A stretch of 64,000 nucleotides of DNA from Segatella hominis (GTDB lineage: Bacteria > Bacteroidota > Bacteroidia > Bacteroidales > Bacteroidaceae): positions 87,277 through 151,276 of the forward strand of contig NZ_SGVY01000004.1 in NCBI RefSeq assembly GCF_004535825.1. Reading direction: 5' to 3'. Under the pieces are notes generated by a model. It searched no databases and was not told where the DNA came from. It saw only the letters and a list, made by a program, of their open reading frames with translations. Position numbers and translations under genes: made by a program. Below, piece after piece: positions 45,547 through 54,082 of this stretch (positions are counted from its first letter, which is position 1; each line of letters opens with the position of its first letter).

Positions 45547-46611
45547 CTATAATTGAGTTCGGCGGTAGAAGTCGATGTTCTCCTTCATCAACAACTCGAT
45601 AGGCATATAGTTCACGGGTGTTACCTTTTTCTTGAGAACGAGTGCCCGGAAGAGCGTCTCCACACAGTTATATCCCTGCATGTAGGCATGCTGTGCGATA
45701 AGGAAGGAGATGCTTCCTTCTCTCAGACATTTTGCATTCTTCTCCACCATATCATATCCCATAATTTGAACATCACGGCGGTTGGTCTTCAGCAGGAAGT
45801 CCCCCACGATATGAGCTTTCGAGGTGAGGGTGATGCAATGATGTGTATCAGGATATGTAGCGAAATATTTCTCCAGCATCTTCATGAACTCAGCGCGGGA
45901 ACCATCGAGTGGCAGGTCGAGCACATTGATCTTGACGCTTGGGAAATGGTCGTGCATATAGTGACGGAACCCTACCTCGCGATTGTCCTGCTGCTTGCTG
46001 ACCACGATTCCGTTCTTTGTCTGTCTCATCAGCATAATCTCCTTTTCTTTAAAAGCAAGCATCATGAGCATCTTGGCAGCGAAAAAACCACTGCAGAAAG
46101 AATCCTGTCCGAAGAAGGAAAGTGGGCGGAGATCAGGCATGTAGGAGTCGAGCAAGATGAACGGAATGTTCAACTCATGCAACTGGTCGGTAAGCGCTCT
46201 GGTTATTTCAAGAGATGAAGGTACGATGATGACCCCCTCCGGCTTTTCTTCGATGATAGCCTTTCCCTGTTCGATGAAAGACTCCTCGCTGGAGCGCTCA
46301 TAGAAGTTGATCTTCACGTTGATGTGAAAATCGCGTTTGCTTTCCTCACATTTGCGTGCACCTTCCTCAATCTCCTCCCAGTAAGCCTCAGATTCATGCT
46401 TCGGAAGTAGCAAGTAGAAGGTATATGACTTGTTGTATGCCAGAGCACTGGCATACATGTTAGGCTGATAGTTCATCTCCTTGAGCGCCTGTTCCACTTT
46501 TTCGCGGGCAGGTTTGGAGACGTTAGGGCGGTCGTGAAGAACTCTATCGACAGTACCTACAGATACGCCAGCCCTTTCGGCGATATCCTTGATTCTTATT
46601 TTTTCGGCCAT
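45547..46611 (-). CDS. LacI-family transcriptional regulator of the hexuronate locus
   Basis: The N-terminal HTH reads IKDIAERAGVSVGTVDRVLH with the hinge helix NMYASALAYNKS. Residues about 65-350 form a periplasmic-binding-like sensor domain ending FYRRTQL. It has 354 residues. It is transcribed away from kdgK-eda and directly upstream of uxaA, so it very likely senses a hexuronate intermediate such as KDG. The shared upstream region carries a TGTGC-GAAT-GCACA palindrome over its own promoter. Confidence 0.88.
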   Translation of the reverse strand: MAEKIRIKDIAERAGVSVGTVDRVLHDRPNVSKPAREKVEQALKEMNYQPNMYASALAYNKSYTFYLLLPKHESEAYWEEIEEGARKCEESKRDFHINVKINFYERSSEESFIEQGKAIIEEKPEGVIIVPSSLEITRALTDQLHELNIPFILLDSYMPDLRPLSFFGQDSFCSGFFAAKMLMMLAFKEKEIMLMRQTKNGIVVSKQQDNREVGFRHYMHDHFPSVKINVLDLPLDGSRAEFMKMLEKYFATYPDTHHCITLTSKAHIVGDFLLKTNRRDVQIMGYDMVEKNAKCLREGSISFLIAQHAYMQGYNCVETLFRALVLKKKVTPVNYMPIELLMKENIDFYRRTQL

Positions 46612-46788
46612 GTTTTAAGCGTTTGCTGGTTTTTAACCCATTTATTATTAAACTTCGTCCATGATGCACTTTCTTTCACGTGCGTACATTAATATAATAT
46701 ATGTCGATTCTCTTGTGTACTGTGCGAAGAAGGCAATTCTGAGAACTTCCAATTTTCGAGTGTACGTCCACATATAGAATATTCGGTA

Positions 46789-46796
46789 CAAATTTA
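46789..46796 (-). promoter_or_regulatory. Candidate -7 box of the lacI-type gene
   Basis: TAAATTTG on the minus strand fits TAnnTTTG; 19 bases upstream stands TTCG in the place of TTTG. That upstream element falls inside the palindrome at 46813-46826. Confidence 0.4.
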
Positions 46797-46812
46797 CAAT
46801 AAAAAATTGAAT

Positions 46813-46826
46813 TGTGCGAATGCACA
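46813..46826. promoter_or_regulatory. Candidate operator of the LacI-type regulator
   Basis: TGTGC-GAAT-GCACA, arms perfect. A second TGTGCGAA occurs at 46721-46728 and a GCACAAAAA near 46837. The palindrome overlaps the presumed upstream promoter element of the regulator gene and is about 40 bases upstream of the kdgK promoter. Confidence 0.4.
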
Positions 46827-46863
46827 GCAACTTTTTTGCACAAAAACTAAAAAAAAACTCGAT

Positions 46864-46899
46864 TTTGTTTCGTTATTTGAGAAATTATGATTATTTTTG
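46864..46899 (+). promoter_or_regulatory. Promoter of kdgK-eda
   Basis: TTTG at 46864, then TATTTTTG at 46892, matching TAnnTTTG. The 24-base spacer is longer than the usual 19-20. It would give a leader of about 80 bases before kdgK. The rest of the 375-base region between the divergent genes shows nothing else but the operator-like elements. Confidence 0.5.
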
Positions 46900-46986
46900 C
46901 CACGATATTCGGAACAGAATGCAAATTATTTGATACTGAATTCGAAGAACAACTATAAAGAAACAAATTAAAAAACATTTCAAGCA

Positions 46987-48009
46987 ATGGCAAAAATTGT
47001 AACATTAGGTGAGATCATGCTTCGTTTGTCTCCAGAAGGTAATGATCGTTTTATCCAGAGTGATTCATTCCGTATCATCCCTGGTGGTGGTGAGGCTAAC
47101 GTAGCAGTCAGTGTAGCTAACTATGGTCATGAGGCTTATTTCGTATCTAAGTTGCCTAAGCATGAGATTGGTCAGATTGCAGTTAACGCCCTCCGTCGTT
47201 ATGGCGTGAATACCGATTTCATTGCTCGTGGTGGCGACCGTGTTGGTCTCTATTATGCAGAGACAGGTGCTTCTATGCGTCCTTCTAAGGTAATCTATGA
47301 CCGTGCTCATAGTTCTATCGCTGAGGCAGATCCATCTGATTTCGATTTCGACAAGATTATGGAGGGTGCTCAGTGGTTCCACTGGAGTGGTATTACTCCT
47401 GCTATCAGCGACAAGGCTGCTGAGTTGACCAAGTTGGCTTGTGAGGCTGCTAAGCGTCACGGTGTAACAGTATCTGTTGACCTCAATTTCCGCAAGAAGC
47501 TCTGGACTTCAGAGAAGGCGATCTCTGTTATGCGTCCATTGATGCAGTATGTAGATGTCTGCATTGGTAATGAGGAAGATGCCCAGCTCTGCTTGGGCTT
47601 CAAGCCAGATGCCGATGTAGAGGGTGGTAAGACTGACGCTGAGGGATACTATGGTATCTTCCAGGGTATGATGAAGGAGTTTGGCTTCAAGTATGTAGTT
47701 TCTACACTTCGTGAGTCTCTCTCTGCTACACACAATGGTTGGAAGGCTCTTATCTACAATGGTGAGGAGTTCTACCAGAGCAAGCATTATGACATCAACC
47801 CAATCATCGACCGCGTAGGTGGTGGTGACTCTTTCTCTGGCGGTTTGATCCACGGTCTCTTGACTAAGAATACTCAGGCTGAGGCTTTGGAGTTTGCAGT
47901 AGCTGCTTCTGCTTTGAAGCACACTATCCCTGGCGACTTCAACCTGGTTTCTGTTGACGAGGTAGAGAGTCTTGCTGGTGGTAACGCTAATGGTCGCGTT
48001 CAGCGATAA
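46987..48009 (+). CDS. kdgK: 2-keto-3-deoxygluconate kinase (PfkB family)
   Basis: Phosphorylates KDG to KDPG. The opening GEIMLRLSPEGNDRF and GGGEANVAVSVANYG are the substrate-side PfkB motif. DRVGGGDSFSGGLIHGL carries the anion hole and catalytic Asp. It has 340 residues. Codon choice is narrow (GGT, GCT, CGT), like that of a highly expressed gene. It is followed by eda 72 bases on. Together with UxaA this completes the altronate-to-KDPG route. Confidence 0.92.
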   Translation: MAKIVTLGEIMLRLSPEGNDRFIQSDSFRIIPGGGEANVAVSVANYGHEAYFVSKLPKHEIGQIAVNALRRYGVNTDFIARGGDRVGLYYAETGASMRPSKVIYDRAHSSIAEADPSDFDFDKIMEGAQWFHWSGITPAISDKAAELTKLACEAAKRHGVTVSVDLNFRKKLWTSEKAISVMRPLMQYVDVCIGNEEDAQLCLGFKPDADVEGGKTDAEGYYGIFQGMMKEFGFKYVVSTLRESLSATHNGWKALIYNGEEFYQSKHYDINPIIDRVGGGDSFSGGLIHGLLTKNTQAEALEFAVAASALKHTIPGDFNLVSVDEVESLAGGNANGRVQR

Positions 48010-48047
48010 TTTAAGTGAAGAGTGTAGAATTCATTTGCGCTCTTCCT

Positions 48048-48075
48048 ATTTAACATTTAACACTTAACATTTAAA
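48048..48075 (+). repeat. Heptamer repeat array before eda
   Basis: ATTTAAC, ATTTAAC, ACTTAAC, ATTTAAA in tandem, ending six bases before the ATG of eda. Same units and orientation as the array before lpxC-fabZ. Confidence 0.85.
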
Positions 48076-48081
48076 TAAAAA

Positions 48082-48753
48082 ATGGCAAAGTTTAGCAAAA
48101 TGCAGGTCATGGCAGCCATGAAAGAGACTGGTATGGTTCCTGTATTTTTCAATAAGGATATTGAAATTTGCAAGAACGTCATCAAGGCTTGTTATGAGGG
48201 TGGCGTACGTGTATTCGAGTTTACTAACCGTGGTGATTTCGCTCACGAAATCTTCGGTGAGTTGGTAAAGTGGGCTGACAAGGAGTGCCCAGAGATGATC
48301 CTTGGTGCTGGTACAGTCGTTGACGCTGGTACAGCTTCTCTCTATCTCCAGTTGGGTGCAAACTTTATCGTAGGTCCTAACTTCAACCCAGAGATTGCTC
48401 CTGTATGCAACCGTCGCCTGGTTCCTTATTCTCCAGGTTGTGGTTCTGTAACTGAGATCAACAATGCTCAGGCTGCAGGTTGCGATGTAACTAAGGTATT
48501 CCCTGCAGGTAACGTAGGTGGTCCTTCATTCGTTAAGAATGTAATGGCACCTTTGCGCTGGAGCAATATCATGGTTACTGGTGCTGTAGAGCCAACTGAA
48601 GAGAACTTGACTCCTTGGATCAAGGCAGGTGTTCTCTGTGTAGGTATGGGTTCTAAGCTCTTCCCTAAGGAGACTGTTGCTGCTGGCGATTGGGCTGCAG
48701 TTACAGCTAAGTGTAAAGAGGCTCTTGGCTATATTGCCAAGGCTCGTGGTTAA
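48082..48753 (+). CDS. eda: KDPG / KHG aldolase
   Basis: Splits 2-keto-3-deoxy-6-phosphogluconate into pyruvate and glyceraldehyde-3-phosphate. The Schiff-base lysine lies in [12 protein letters not shown], the general base region in VFEFTNRGD, and [12 protein letters not shown] and [11 protein letters not shown] are family segments. It has 223 residues. Codon bias is as strong as in kdgK. It is the last enzyme of the locus. Confidence 0.94.
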   Translation: MAKFSKMQVMAAMKETGMVPVFFNKDIEICKNVIKACYEGGVRVFEFTNRGDFAHEIFGELVKWADKECPEMILGAGTVVDAGTASLYLQLGANFIVGPNFNPEIAPVCNRRLVPYSPGCGSVTEINNAQAAGCDVTKVFPAGNVGGPSFVKNVMAPLRWSNIMVTGAVEPTEENLTPWIKAGVLCVGMGSKLFPKETVAAGDWAAVTAKCKEALGYIAKARG

Positions 48754-48772
48754 TTGAGAATTTAATGGCTTA

Positions 48773-51700
48773 ATGGCCAAAATTAATATCACGCAAAAGA
48801 TCAGCGCCTTCATTGTGATGATGTTGGCGCTGTTTTTCTATTCAGCTTGTGGTCCTTCTCATAAGCAGGAGGTGGATCGGTTGAATACACTTTCATACGC
48901 CTATCACTACCGTGACCTTGATTCTACTAAGATGTTGGCACAGAGAGCTTTAGCTCTTTCTGATGACTATAGCGCCGGATATGCTGAGGCTTGTAATAAC
49001 TTAGCATTCGTAGAGATGGCAAAGATGAACTACAAGGAGGCTCGCCGATGGCTCGGTCTTGTGGAAGAAAAGAGCAACAATCAACTGGAGCTTCTCATTG
49101 CTGATGTGCAGATGATGCGCATCTGTCAGCGGGAATCTCACAACAAAGATTTTTATTCCTATCGCGAGAAAGCGATGGTGCGCTTGCGCCGCTTGGGCGA
49201 GGAGGCTTCCAATCTGCCACCCCGTGAACGGCGACGTGCCACCTATGCTCATAGCGAATTTGATATCGTTGATGCCACCTATTGTTATTATGTCGGTCTG
49301 GAAGAACCGATGCAGAAGGCTTTGAATGATATCGATGCGGATGCACTTGAAGCAGATACTGCCCAGTATCTCAACTATCTATATAATATCGGTTCGGGTG
49401 GTGCGATCACCAATGGATCGTCTGAACAGATAGCACAGACGGAATTTGACTATCTGATACAATGCTATATGTTGGCTTCGGCCGGACGAGTCGTCATGTC
49501 TGATGGTACGATGGCTGGCGGTTATCCTTACTGGCAGGCTAATGCCCTTCAGGCTATCAGTGAACATCTGCAGAATGGAAGGATGCGAGATTTCCTCATC
49601 CGAAATAACCTGCCGGCTATCCAGTATCTGAATGTTGAACAGATGCCAGATACGCTCTTGGCTGGTAATTTAGCTCAGCGTGCGCTGAACCTTTTCATCT
49701 CTTATGGTGATACCTACCAGATAGCGGGTGGTTACCGTACGCTGGCTGAATGTTACTTCGCTATAGAGGATTATAATTCTGCTGGCGACTGTCTGCTTCG
49801 TGCCTTACAAGTGAGCAAGAATATCAAGTCAGCTCCCGATCTGGTGGCTTCTATCCGTGAACGACTTTGTTTGGTATATTCTGCGCTCGATAATAAACAG
49901 CAGAGTGACTACAACCGCAATATCTATCTTGACTTGCAGGAGCGAACCCGTCAGGACAGGCAGTTGGAAGCTCGCGCCACCTTGCTTGATGATAATGCTC
50001 TGCAGCTCAATCTCATGATAGCAGCGGTACTCGTCATGATATTGCTCGTGGTCATCCTCTTGTATCTCTTCGACCGTATGCGAAGAAGAAAGATACAGTC
50101 TAAACCGCTGTCTTCCCTGCTTGAACCTTTAGAGCAGTGGAAGCAGCGTAATACACAGTATATCAATGATATAAATGAAAGAAAAGAAGAATTGGATGAA
50201 GAGATATCTATAGCCCGTTTGCATCTTGATGACAATAAAAAACGTAATCTGGAGCAGCGTGCCAAGGTCTCTTTAGTAAACAGTATCACGCCTTTCATCG
50301 ACCGCATGATTCATGAGGTGGATAAGTTGGCAGAGGATGATGAAAGTACCCCGGTTGAGGTAAAACAGGAGCGGTATGAGTATATCTCAGAACTGACGGA
50401 TAAGATCAACCAGTATAACATCATCCTGACCAACTGGATTCAGATGCGACAGGGAACTTTGAATCTCCGTATCGTCTCTTTCCCTCTCCAACCGCTTTTC
50501 GATATTGTGGCAAAGGGCAAGATGAGTTTCCAGATGAAGAAGATAAAACTCGATGTGCAGCCAACTGCAGCTAAGGTGAAGGCAGACCGCACCCTGACGC
50601 TCTTTATGATCAATACTATAGCCGACAATGCACGCAAGTTTACTCCTGCTGGAGGTAAGGTTACTGTTTCTGCAGAGGAACATGATAAATACGTAGAAAT
50701 CGTCATCGCTGATACCGGTAAGGGAATGGATGAGGAACAATTGGCTCATGTCTTCGACCGTACCTATACGGGCGGTCATGGATTCGGACTCCTCAACTGC
50801 AAGGGTATCATCGAGAAATATAAGAAGGTGAGCAGTATCTTCAATATATGTCATATTGAGGCAGAGAGTGAAGTGGGAAAGGGTAGTGTGTTCCGTTTCC
50901 GACTGCCTAAGGGAATCGGACGGATGATCGTTGGTGTCATTCTTTTGTTGGCATCATCCGTGTCGTCTTTTGCATCCCAGATACATCATCATACCCTGGC
51001 TACCGGAAAGGTTTCCCGAGAACTCACTTTGGCTGATGCCTTTGCCGACAGTGCTTATTTTAGCAATATCAATGGTACATACCAGCGTACCTTGGCATTT
51101 GCAGATTCTGCCATCTACTATCTCAATCAGCATTATCTGCGCCAGTATCCTCAGGGTAAAAATCTGATGGTGAGCAGTCCAAAACTCTCTCAAGCTGCCG
51201 AACTGAAATGGTTTGCTGATAGTGTGACGACCGACTACAGCATTATTCTCGACATCAGAAATGAGAGTGCGGTGGCTGCGCTTGCCTTGCATCAATGGAC
51301 TTTGTATGATAGAAACAATAAGGTTTATACCAAACTCTTCCGGGAACGGAGTACTGATAATACACTGCCTGAGTATGTCCGCACGATGCAGAGTTCGGAA
51401 AACTCCAAGACGGTAGCTGTCATCCTGCTCTTTCTCCTGTTGTTGCAGTTGCCGATAGCCTACTATCTGCTCTATTATCGCCATGTAGTGACCTATCGCT
51501 TTGCGGTGGATCGCATCCGTGATATCAATCTTCTGTTGCTCAGCGACCAGTCTATACCGGAGAAGTTGAAGCGCATCAGGGAAATATGGAGTAAGAAGTC
51601 CCGGCATACCCGTGCCAATTTCCGTTTGGATGAGGTGGTGCATGAGATAGAGGAAGAACTGAAACGTGGACTGGATTTATCGAATGGCAAGGAGGCAGAT

Positions 51701-52297
51701 AATCAACTGCTGGAAGATGAGTTGAGACGGGTGCGATTTGAGAATGATCGTTTGCACGTATCTAATTCTGTATTAGATAATTGCCTCTCTACGTTGAAGC
51801 ATGAGACGATGTATTATCCGTCACGCATCCGACAGTTGATAGAGGCATCCCCCGATGATGTAGCTTCTCTGAAAGAATTGGTAGATTACTATAAATCCAT
51901 CTATCTGATGCTGAGTGCGCAGGCGATGGAACAGGTGGAAACCAATCTGAAGTGTGATGCTGCGCTGAAGGATTATCTCTTCCGACTGATACAGGAAACC
52001 GTGAAGGATCTTGCCAAGGCGCATGGTATTGCCATCACGCAAGTGAAACAGGAAATCAAAACTGTGCATACGGCTTATGCCACCTGCCAGTTTGTCTTCT
52101 CAGAATTGAGATACGACGATTCCTTGCATCATCGCCTTTTCACTCCGCTGACCGTGGATATGAGATTCTTAGTTTGCCGCCAGATAGTGAGGGAGATGGG
52201 AGAAACGACCAATCTTCGTGGCTGCGGTATCCAGGCAAAGCCTTCTGATGATGGATTCCTGGTCATTGAGGTGGTGTTGCCGGGGATGTTAGTATAG
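48773..52297 (+). CDS. Two-part membrane sensor kinase (DUF5112 - HATPase - DUF5113 type)
   Basis: A 1174-residue protein that looks like two joined sensors. Part one: lipoprotein-type signal (FYSAC), a periplasmic TPR-like domain to about 410, a membrane segment at 413-436, a coiled coil, and a histidine-kinase ATPase domain. The ATPase motifs are N619 in ADNARKF, D647 in DTGKGM, and GGHGFGL at 667-673. H514 (RMIHEVDK) is the only weak phosphoacceptor candidate there. Part two: a second signal-like segment at 718-735, a periplasmic domain, a membrane segment at 881-905, and a cytoplasmic helix with LKHETMYYP around H1010, more like an H-box. The partner response regulator follows 47 bases on. 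The stimulus is unknown. Confidence 0.8.
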   Translation: MAKINITQKISAFIVMMLALFFYSACGPSHKQEVDRLNTLSYAYHYRDLDSTKMLAQRALALSDDYSAGYAEACNNLAFVEMAKMNYKEARRWLGLVEEKSNNQLELLIADVQMMRICQRESHNKDFYSYREKAMVRLRRLGEEASNLPPRERRRATYAHSEFDIVDATYCYYVGLEEPMQKALNDIDADALEADTAQYLNYLYNIGSGGAITNGSSEQIAQTEFDYLIQCYMLASAGRVVMSDGTMAGGYPYWQANALQAISEHLQNGRMRDFLIRNNLPAIQYLNVEQMPDTLLAGNLAQRALNLFISYGDTYQIAGGYRTLAECYFAIEDYNSAGDCLLRALQVSKNIKSAPDLVASIRERLCLVYSALDNKQQSDYNRNIYLDLQERTRQDRQLEARATLLDDNALQLNLMIAAVLVMILLVVILLYLFDRMRRRKIQSKPLSSLLEPLEQWKQRNTQYINDINERKEELDEEISIARLHLDDNKKRNLEQRAKVSLVNSITPFIDRMIHEVDKLAEDDESTPVEVKQERYEYISELTDKINQYNIILTNWIQMRQGTLNLRIVSFPLQPLFDIVAKGKMSFQMKKIKLDVQPTAAKVKADRTLTLFMINTIADNARKFTPAGGKVTVSAEEHDKYVEIVIADTGKGMDEEQLAHVFDRTYTGGHGFGLLNCKGIIEKYKKVSSIFNICHIEAESEVGKGSVFRFRLPKGIGRMIVGVILLLASSVSSFASQIHHHTLATGKVSRELTLADAFADSAYFSNINGTYQRTLAFADSAIYYLNQHYLRQYPQGKNLMVSSPKLSQAAELKWFADSVTTDYSIILDIRNESAVAALALHQWTLYDRNNKVYTKLFRERSTDNTLPEYVRTMQSSENSKTVAVILLFLLLLQLPIAYYLLYYRHVVTYRFAVDRIRDINLLLLSDQSIPEKLKRIREIWSKKSRHTRANFRLDEVVHEIEEELKRGLDLSNGKEADNQLLEDELRRVRFENDRLHVSNSVLDNCLSTLKHETMYYPSRIRQLIEASPDDVASLKELVDYYKSIYLMLSAQAMEQVETNLKCDAALKDYLFRLIQETVKDLAKAHGIAITQVKQEIKTVHTAYATCQFVFSELRYDDSLHHRLFTPLTVDMRFLVCRQIVREMGETTNLRGCGIQAKPSDDGFLVIEVVLPGMLV

Positions 52298-52344
52298 AAT
52301 CAAAGATAGTTAAAACATAAATTCAACATAGACTCAAATAAACG

Positions 52345-53073
52345 ATGATGGACAATTTTAAAGTAATCATAGTAGAGGATGTACCTTTGGAACTGAAAGG
52401 TACGGAAGGAATTTTCAAAAACGATATACCTGAAGCTGAGATTATTGGAACAGCTGACAGTGAGGTGAGCTATTGGAAACTCATCAAACAGCAGTTGCCT
52501 GACCTCGTGCTTCTCGATCTTGGTTTGGGCGGTTCCACTACGGTGGGTGTCGAAATCTGCCGCTATACCAAGGAACAGTATCCTAACGTAAAGGTATTGA
52601 TTTTCACGGGAGAAATCCTGAATGAGAAGCTCTGGGTGGATGTTCTTGATGCAGGTTGCGATGGTATTATCCTGAAGAGTGGGGAACTCCTGACCCGTGG
52701 CGATGTGGCTTCCTGCATGAGTGGTAAGAAGATGGTTTTCAATCAGCCGATTCTGCAGAAGATCGTAGAACGTTTCAAGAAAAGTGTCAATAGTCAGTTG
52801 ATGCGCCAGGAGGCTTTGGTCAATTATGAGATTGACGAATATGACGAGCGCTTCCTTCGCCATCTCGCCCTCGGTTATACCAAGGAGCAGATTACCAATT
52901 TGCGAGGTATGCCTTTCGGTGTGAAGAGTTTGGAAAAGCGACAGAACGAACTGGTACAGAAACTCTTCCCTGATGGCAACAATGGTATGGGAATCAATGC
53001 TACCCGTCTGGTGGTAAGAGCCTGCGAACTTCGCATCTTAGATATCGACAATCTCGAGGCTGATCCAGAATAA
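52345..53073 (+). CDS. DNA-binding response regulator, partner of the preceding kinase
   Basis: The receiver domain at residues 5-130 has the acidic pair E11/D12, the phosphoacceptor D58 in LVLLDLGLGG, FTG and the conserved lysine in ILKSG. The C-terminal part (about 165-235; LALGYTKEQITNLRGM, then VKSLEKRQNELVQKLF) resembles a LuxR-type HTH in outline but is divergent. It has 242 residues. It is co-oriented with the kinase gene and surely forms a two-component pair with it. Confidence 0.82.
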   Translation: MMDNFKVIIVEDVPLELKGTEGIFKNDIPEAEIIGTADSEVSYWKLIKQQLPDLVLLDLGLGGSTTVGVEICRYTKEQYPNVKVLIFTGEILNEKLWVDVLDAGCDGIILKSGELLTRGDVASCMSGKKMVFNQPILQKIVERFKKSVNSQLMRQEALVNYEIDEYDERFLRHLALGYTKEQITNLRGMPFGVKSLEKRQNELVQKLFPDGNNGMGINATRLVVRACELRILDIDNLEADPE

Positions 53074-53132
53074 GTTGCGGCATCAAGAAAGATATAGAAT
53101 AGGATTTAATCAGGAAAAGAATAGAGAGAACG

Positions 53133-53720
53133 ATGAAGAAAATGAAGGTGTTTTCGTATTTGGCTTTAGGTTTGGGCGTGGCTCAAATCCTGCTGATGCT
53201 GACTTCGTGGCTGTTGACGGCTGCGATGCCGGAGAACTATAACCGTTCGCTCTTGAGTTCTGAGGGCATCCGCTGGTTCTTCGGTCAGTTCCAGGATCAT
53301 TTAGCTTCGCCCGTATTAGTGTGGCTGGTGTTGGGTGGTATCGCCTATGGAGCTTTCTATAGAAGTGGTATTGTCCATTATAAGCCAGACGAGTATCGTC
53401 AGCGCTTTGCAATGGGCGTGGCAAGTTTCGAGTTGGGGGTATTTGTGATTATCATGCTGTCACTTACCCTGCTGCCTCATGCCATCCTTCTGAATGTGAT
53501 GGGCGGCCTCTTTCCAAGCAGTTTTACGCAGAGCATCATACCTTATACAGCTTTTGCTGTAACCGTAGTCTGCTGCAGTTTCGGTGTTATCAGTGATAAC
53601 TTGAAGGGAGTGGAGGATATTTTCCGCTGTATGTCGTATGGTATTTCTAAGGTTTCTCCTCTCATCGTGCTCTATGTATTCGCCGCCCAGTTGTTCTATT
53701 CAGTTCTGTATCTGATATAA
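53133..53720 (+). CDS. Small membrane protein resembling part of an AbgT-type transporter
   Basis: A 195-residue protein with about five membrane segments. The stretch SLLSSEGIRWFFGQFQDHL, then PVLVWLVLGGIAYG and YRSGI, is close in pattern to the N-terminal part of AbgT transporters, which read SLLS..G...., then GIGVAE.SGL. AbgT proteins have about 500 residues, so this is either a relative reduced in size or only a chance likeness. It follows the response regulator by 59 bases and may be in that operon, as target or modulator of the two-component pair. Confidence 0.6.
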   Translation: MKKMKVFSYLALGLGVAQILLMLTSWLLTAAMPENYNRSLLSSEGIRWFFGQFQDHLASPVLVWLVLGGIAYGAFYRSGIVHYKPDEYRQRFAMGVASFELGVFVIIMLSLTLLPHAILLNVMGGLFPSSFTQSIIPYTAFAVTVVCCSFGVISDNLKGVEDIFRCMSYGISKVSPLIVLYVFAAQLFYSVLYLI

Positions 53721-53793
53721 GAACAGTTTCTTGAACGAATCATCATACGTGTTTTTATTATCTTGAAAGAAACGTTTGATTAATATAAAAAAT

Positions 53794-53836
53794 GAGGCTT
53801 CCCGTATTCTCCGTTGCAGGAGAAAGGGGAAGCCTC
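53794..53836 (-). terminator. Intrinsic terminator for the minus-strand gene at 54 kb
   Basis: GAGGCTTCCC and GGGGAAGCCTC, with an inner TTCTCC/GGAGAA stem, form a long hairpin. On the minus strand it is followed by ATTTTTTATATT. In plus orientation there is no T-run, but it may also stop the 53.7-kb gene. Confidence 0.75.
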
Positions 53837-53972
53837 TGTAAATAACTCTCTATTGGTCCTTTTACCTATGTTGAACCTATTGAACTTTCATCTTTTACTA
53901 TACTTAATTATTCAGCATGGTAAATGTTATGCATATAAATGGTCTGTTCTTTAACTTATTATCAGCGTATTG

Positions 53973-54065
53973 TATAACTCTCTTTTGTTTTTACTTGAGT
54001 TTTATAACTTTCTTATTTGTTATCCTTGATTTTTATAACTCTTTTATTTTTTCTTATATCTTATG
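53973..54065. repeat. Three degenerate 30-31-bp tandem repeats
   Basis: TATAACT starts at 53973, 54003 and 54034, each followed by a T-rich stretch ending in CTTGAGTTT, CTTGATTTT or CTTATGAA. They lie just past the stop of the minus-strand gene. The rest of this 362-base spacer shows only the terminator at 53794. Confidence 0.7.
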
Positions 54066-54082
54066 AATTTCTGTCTTCAAAG

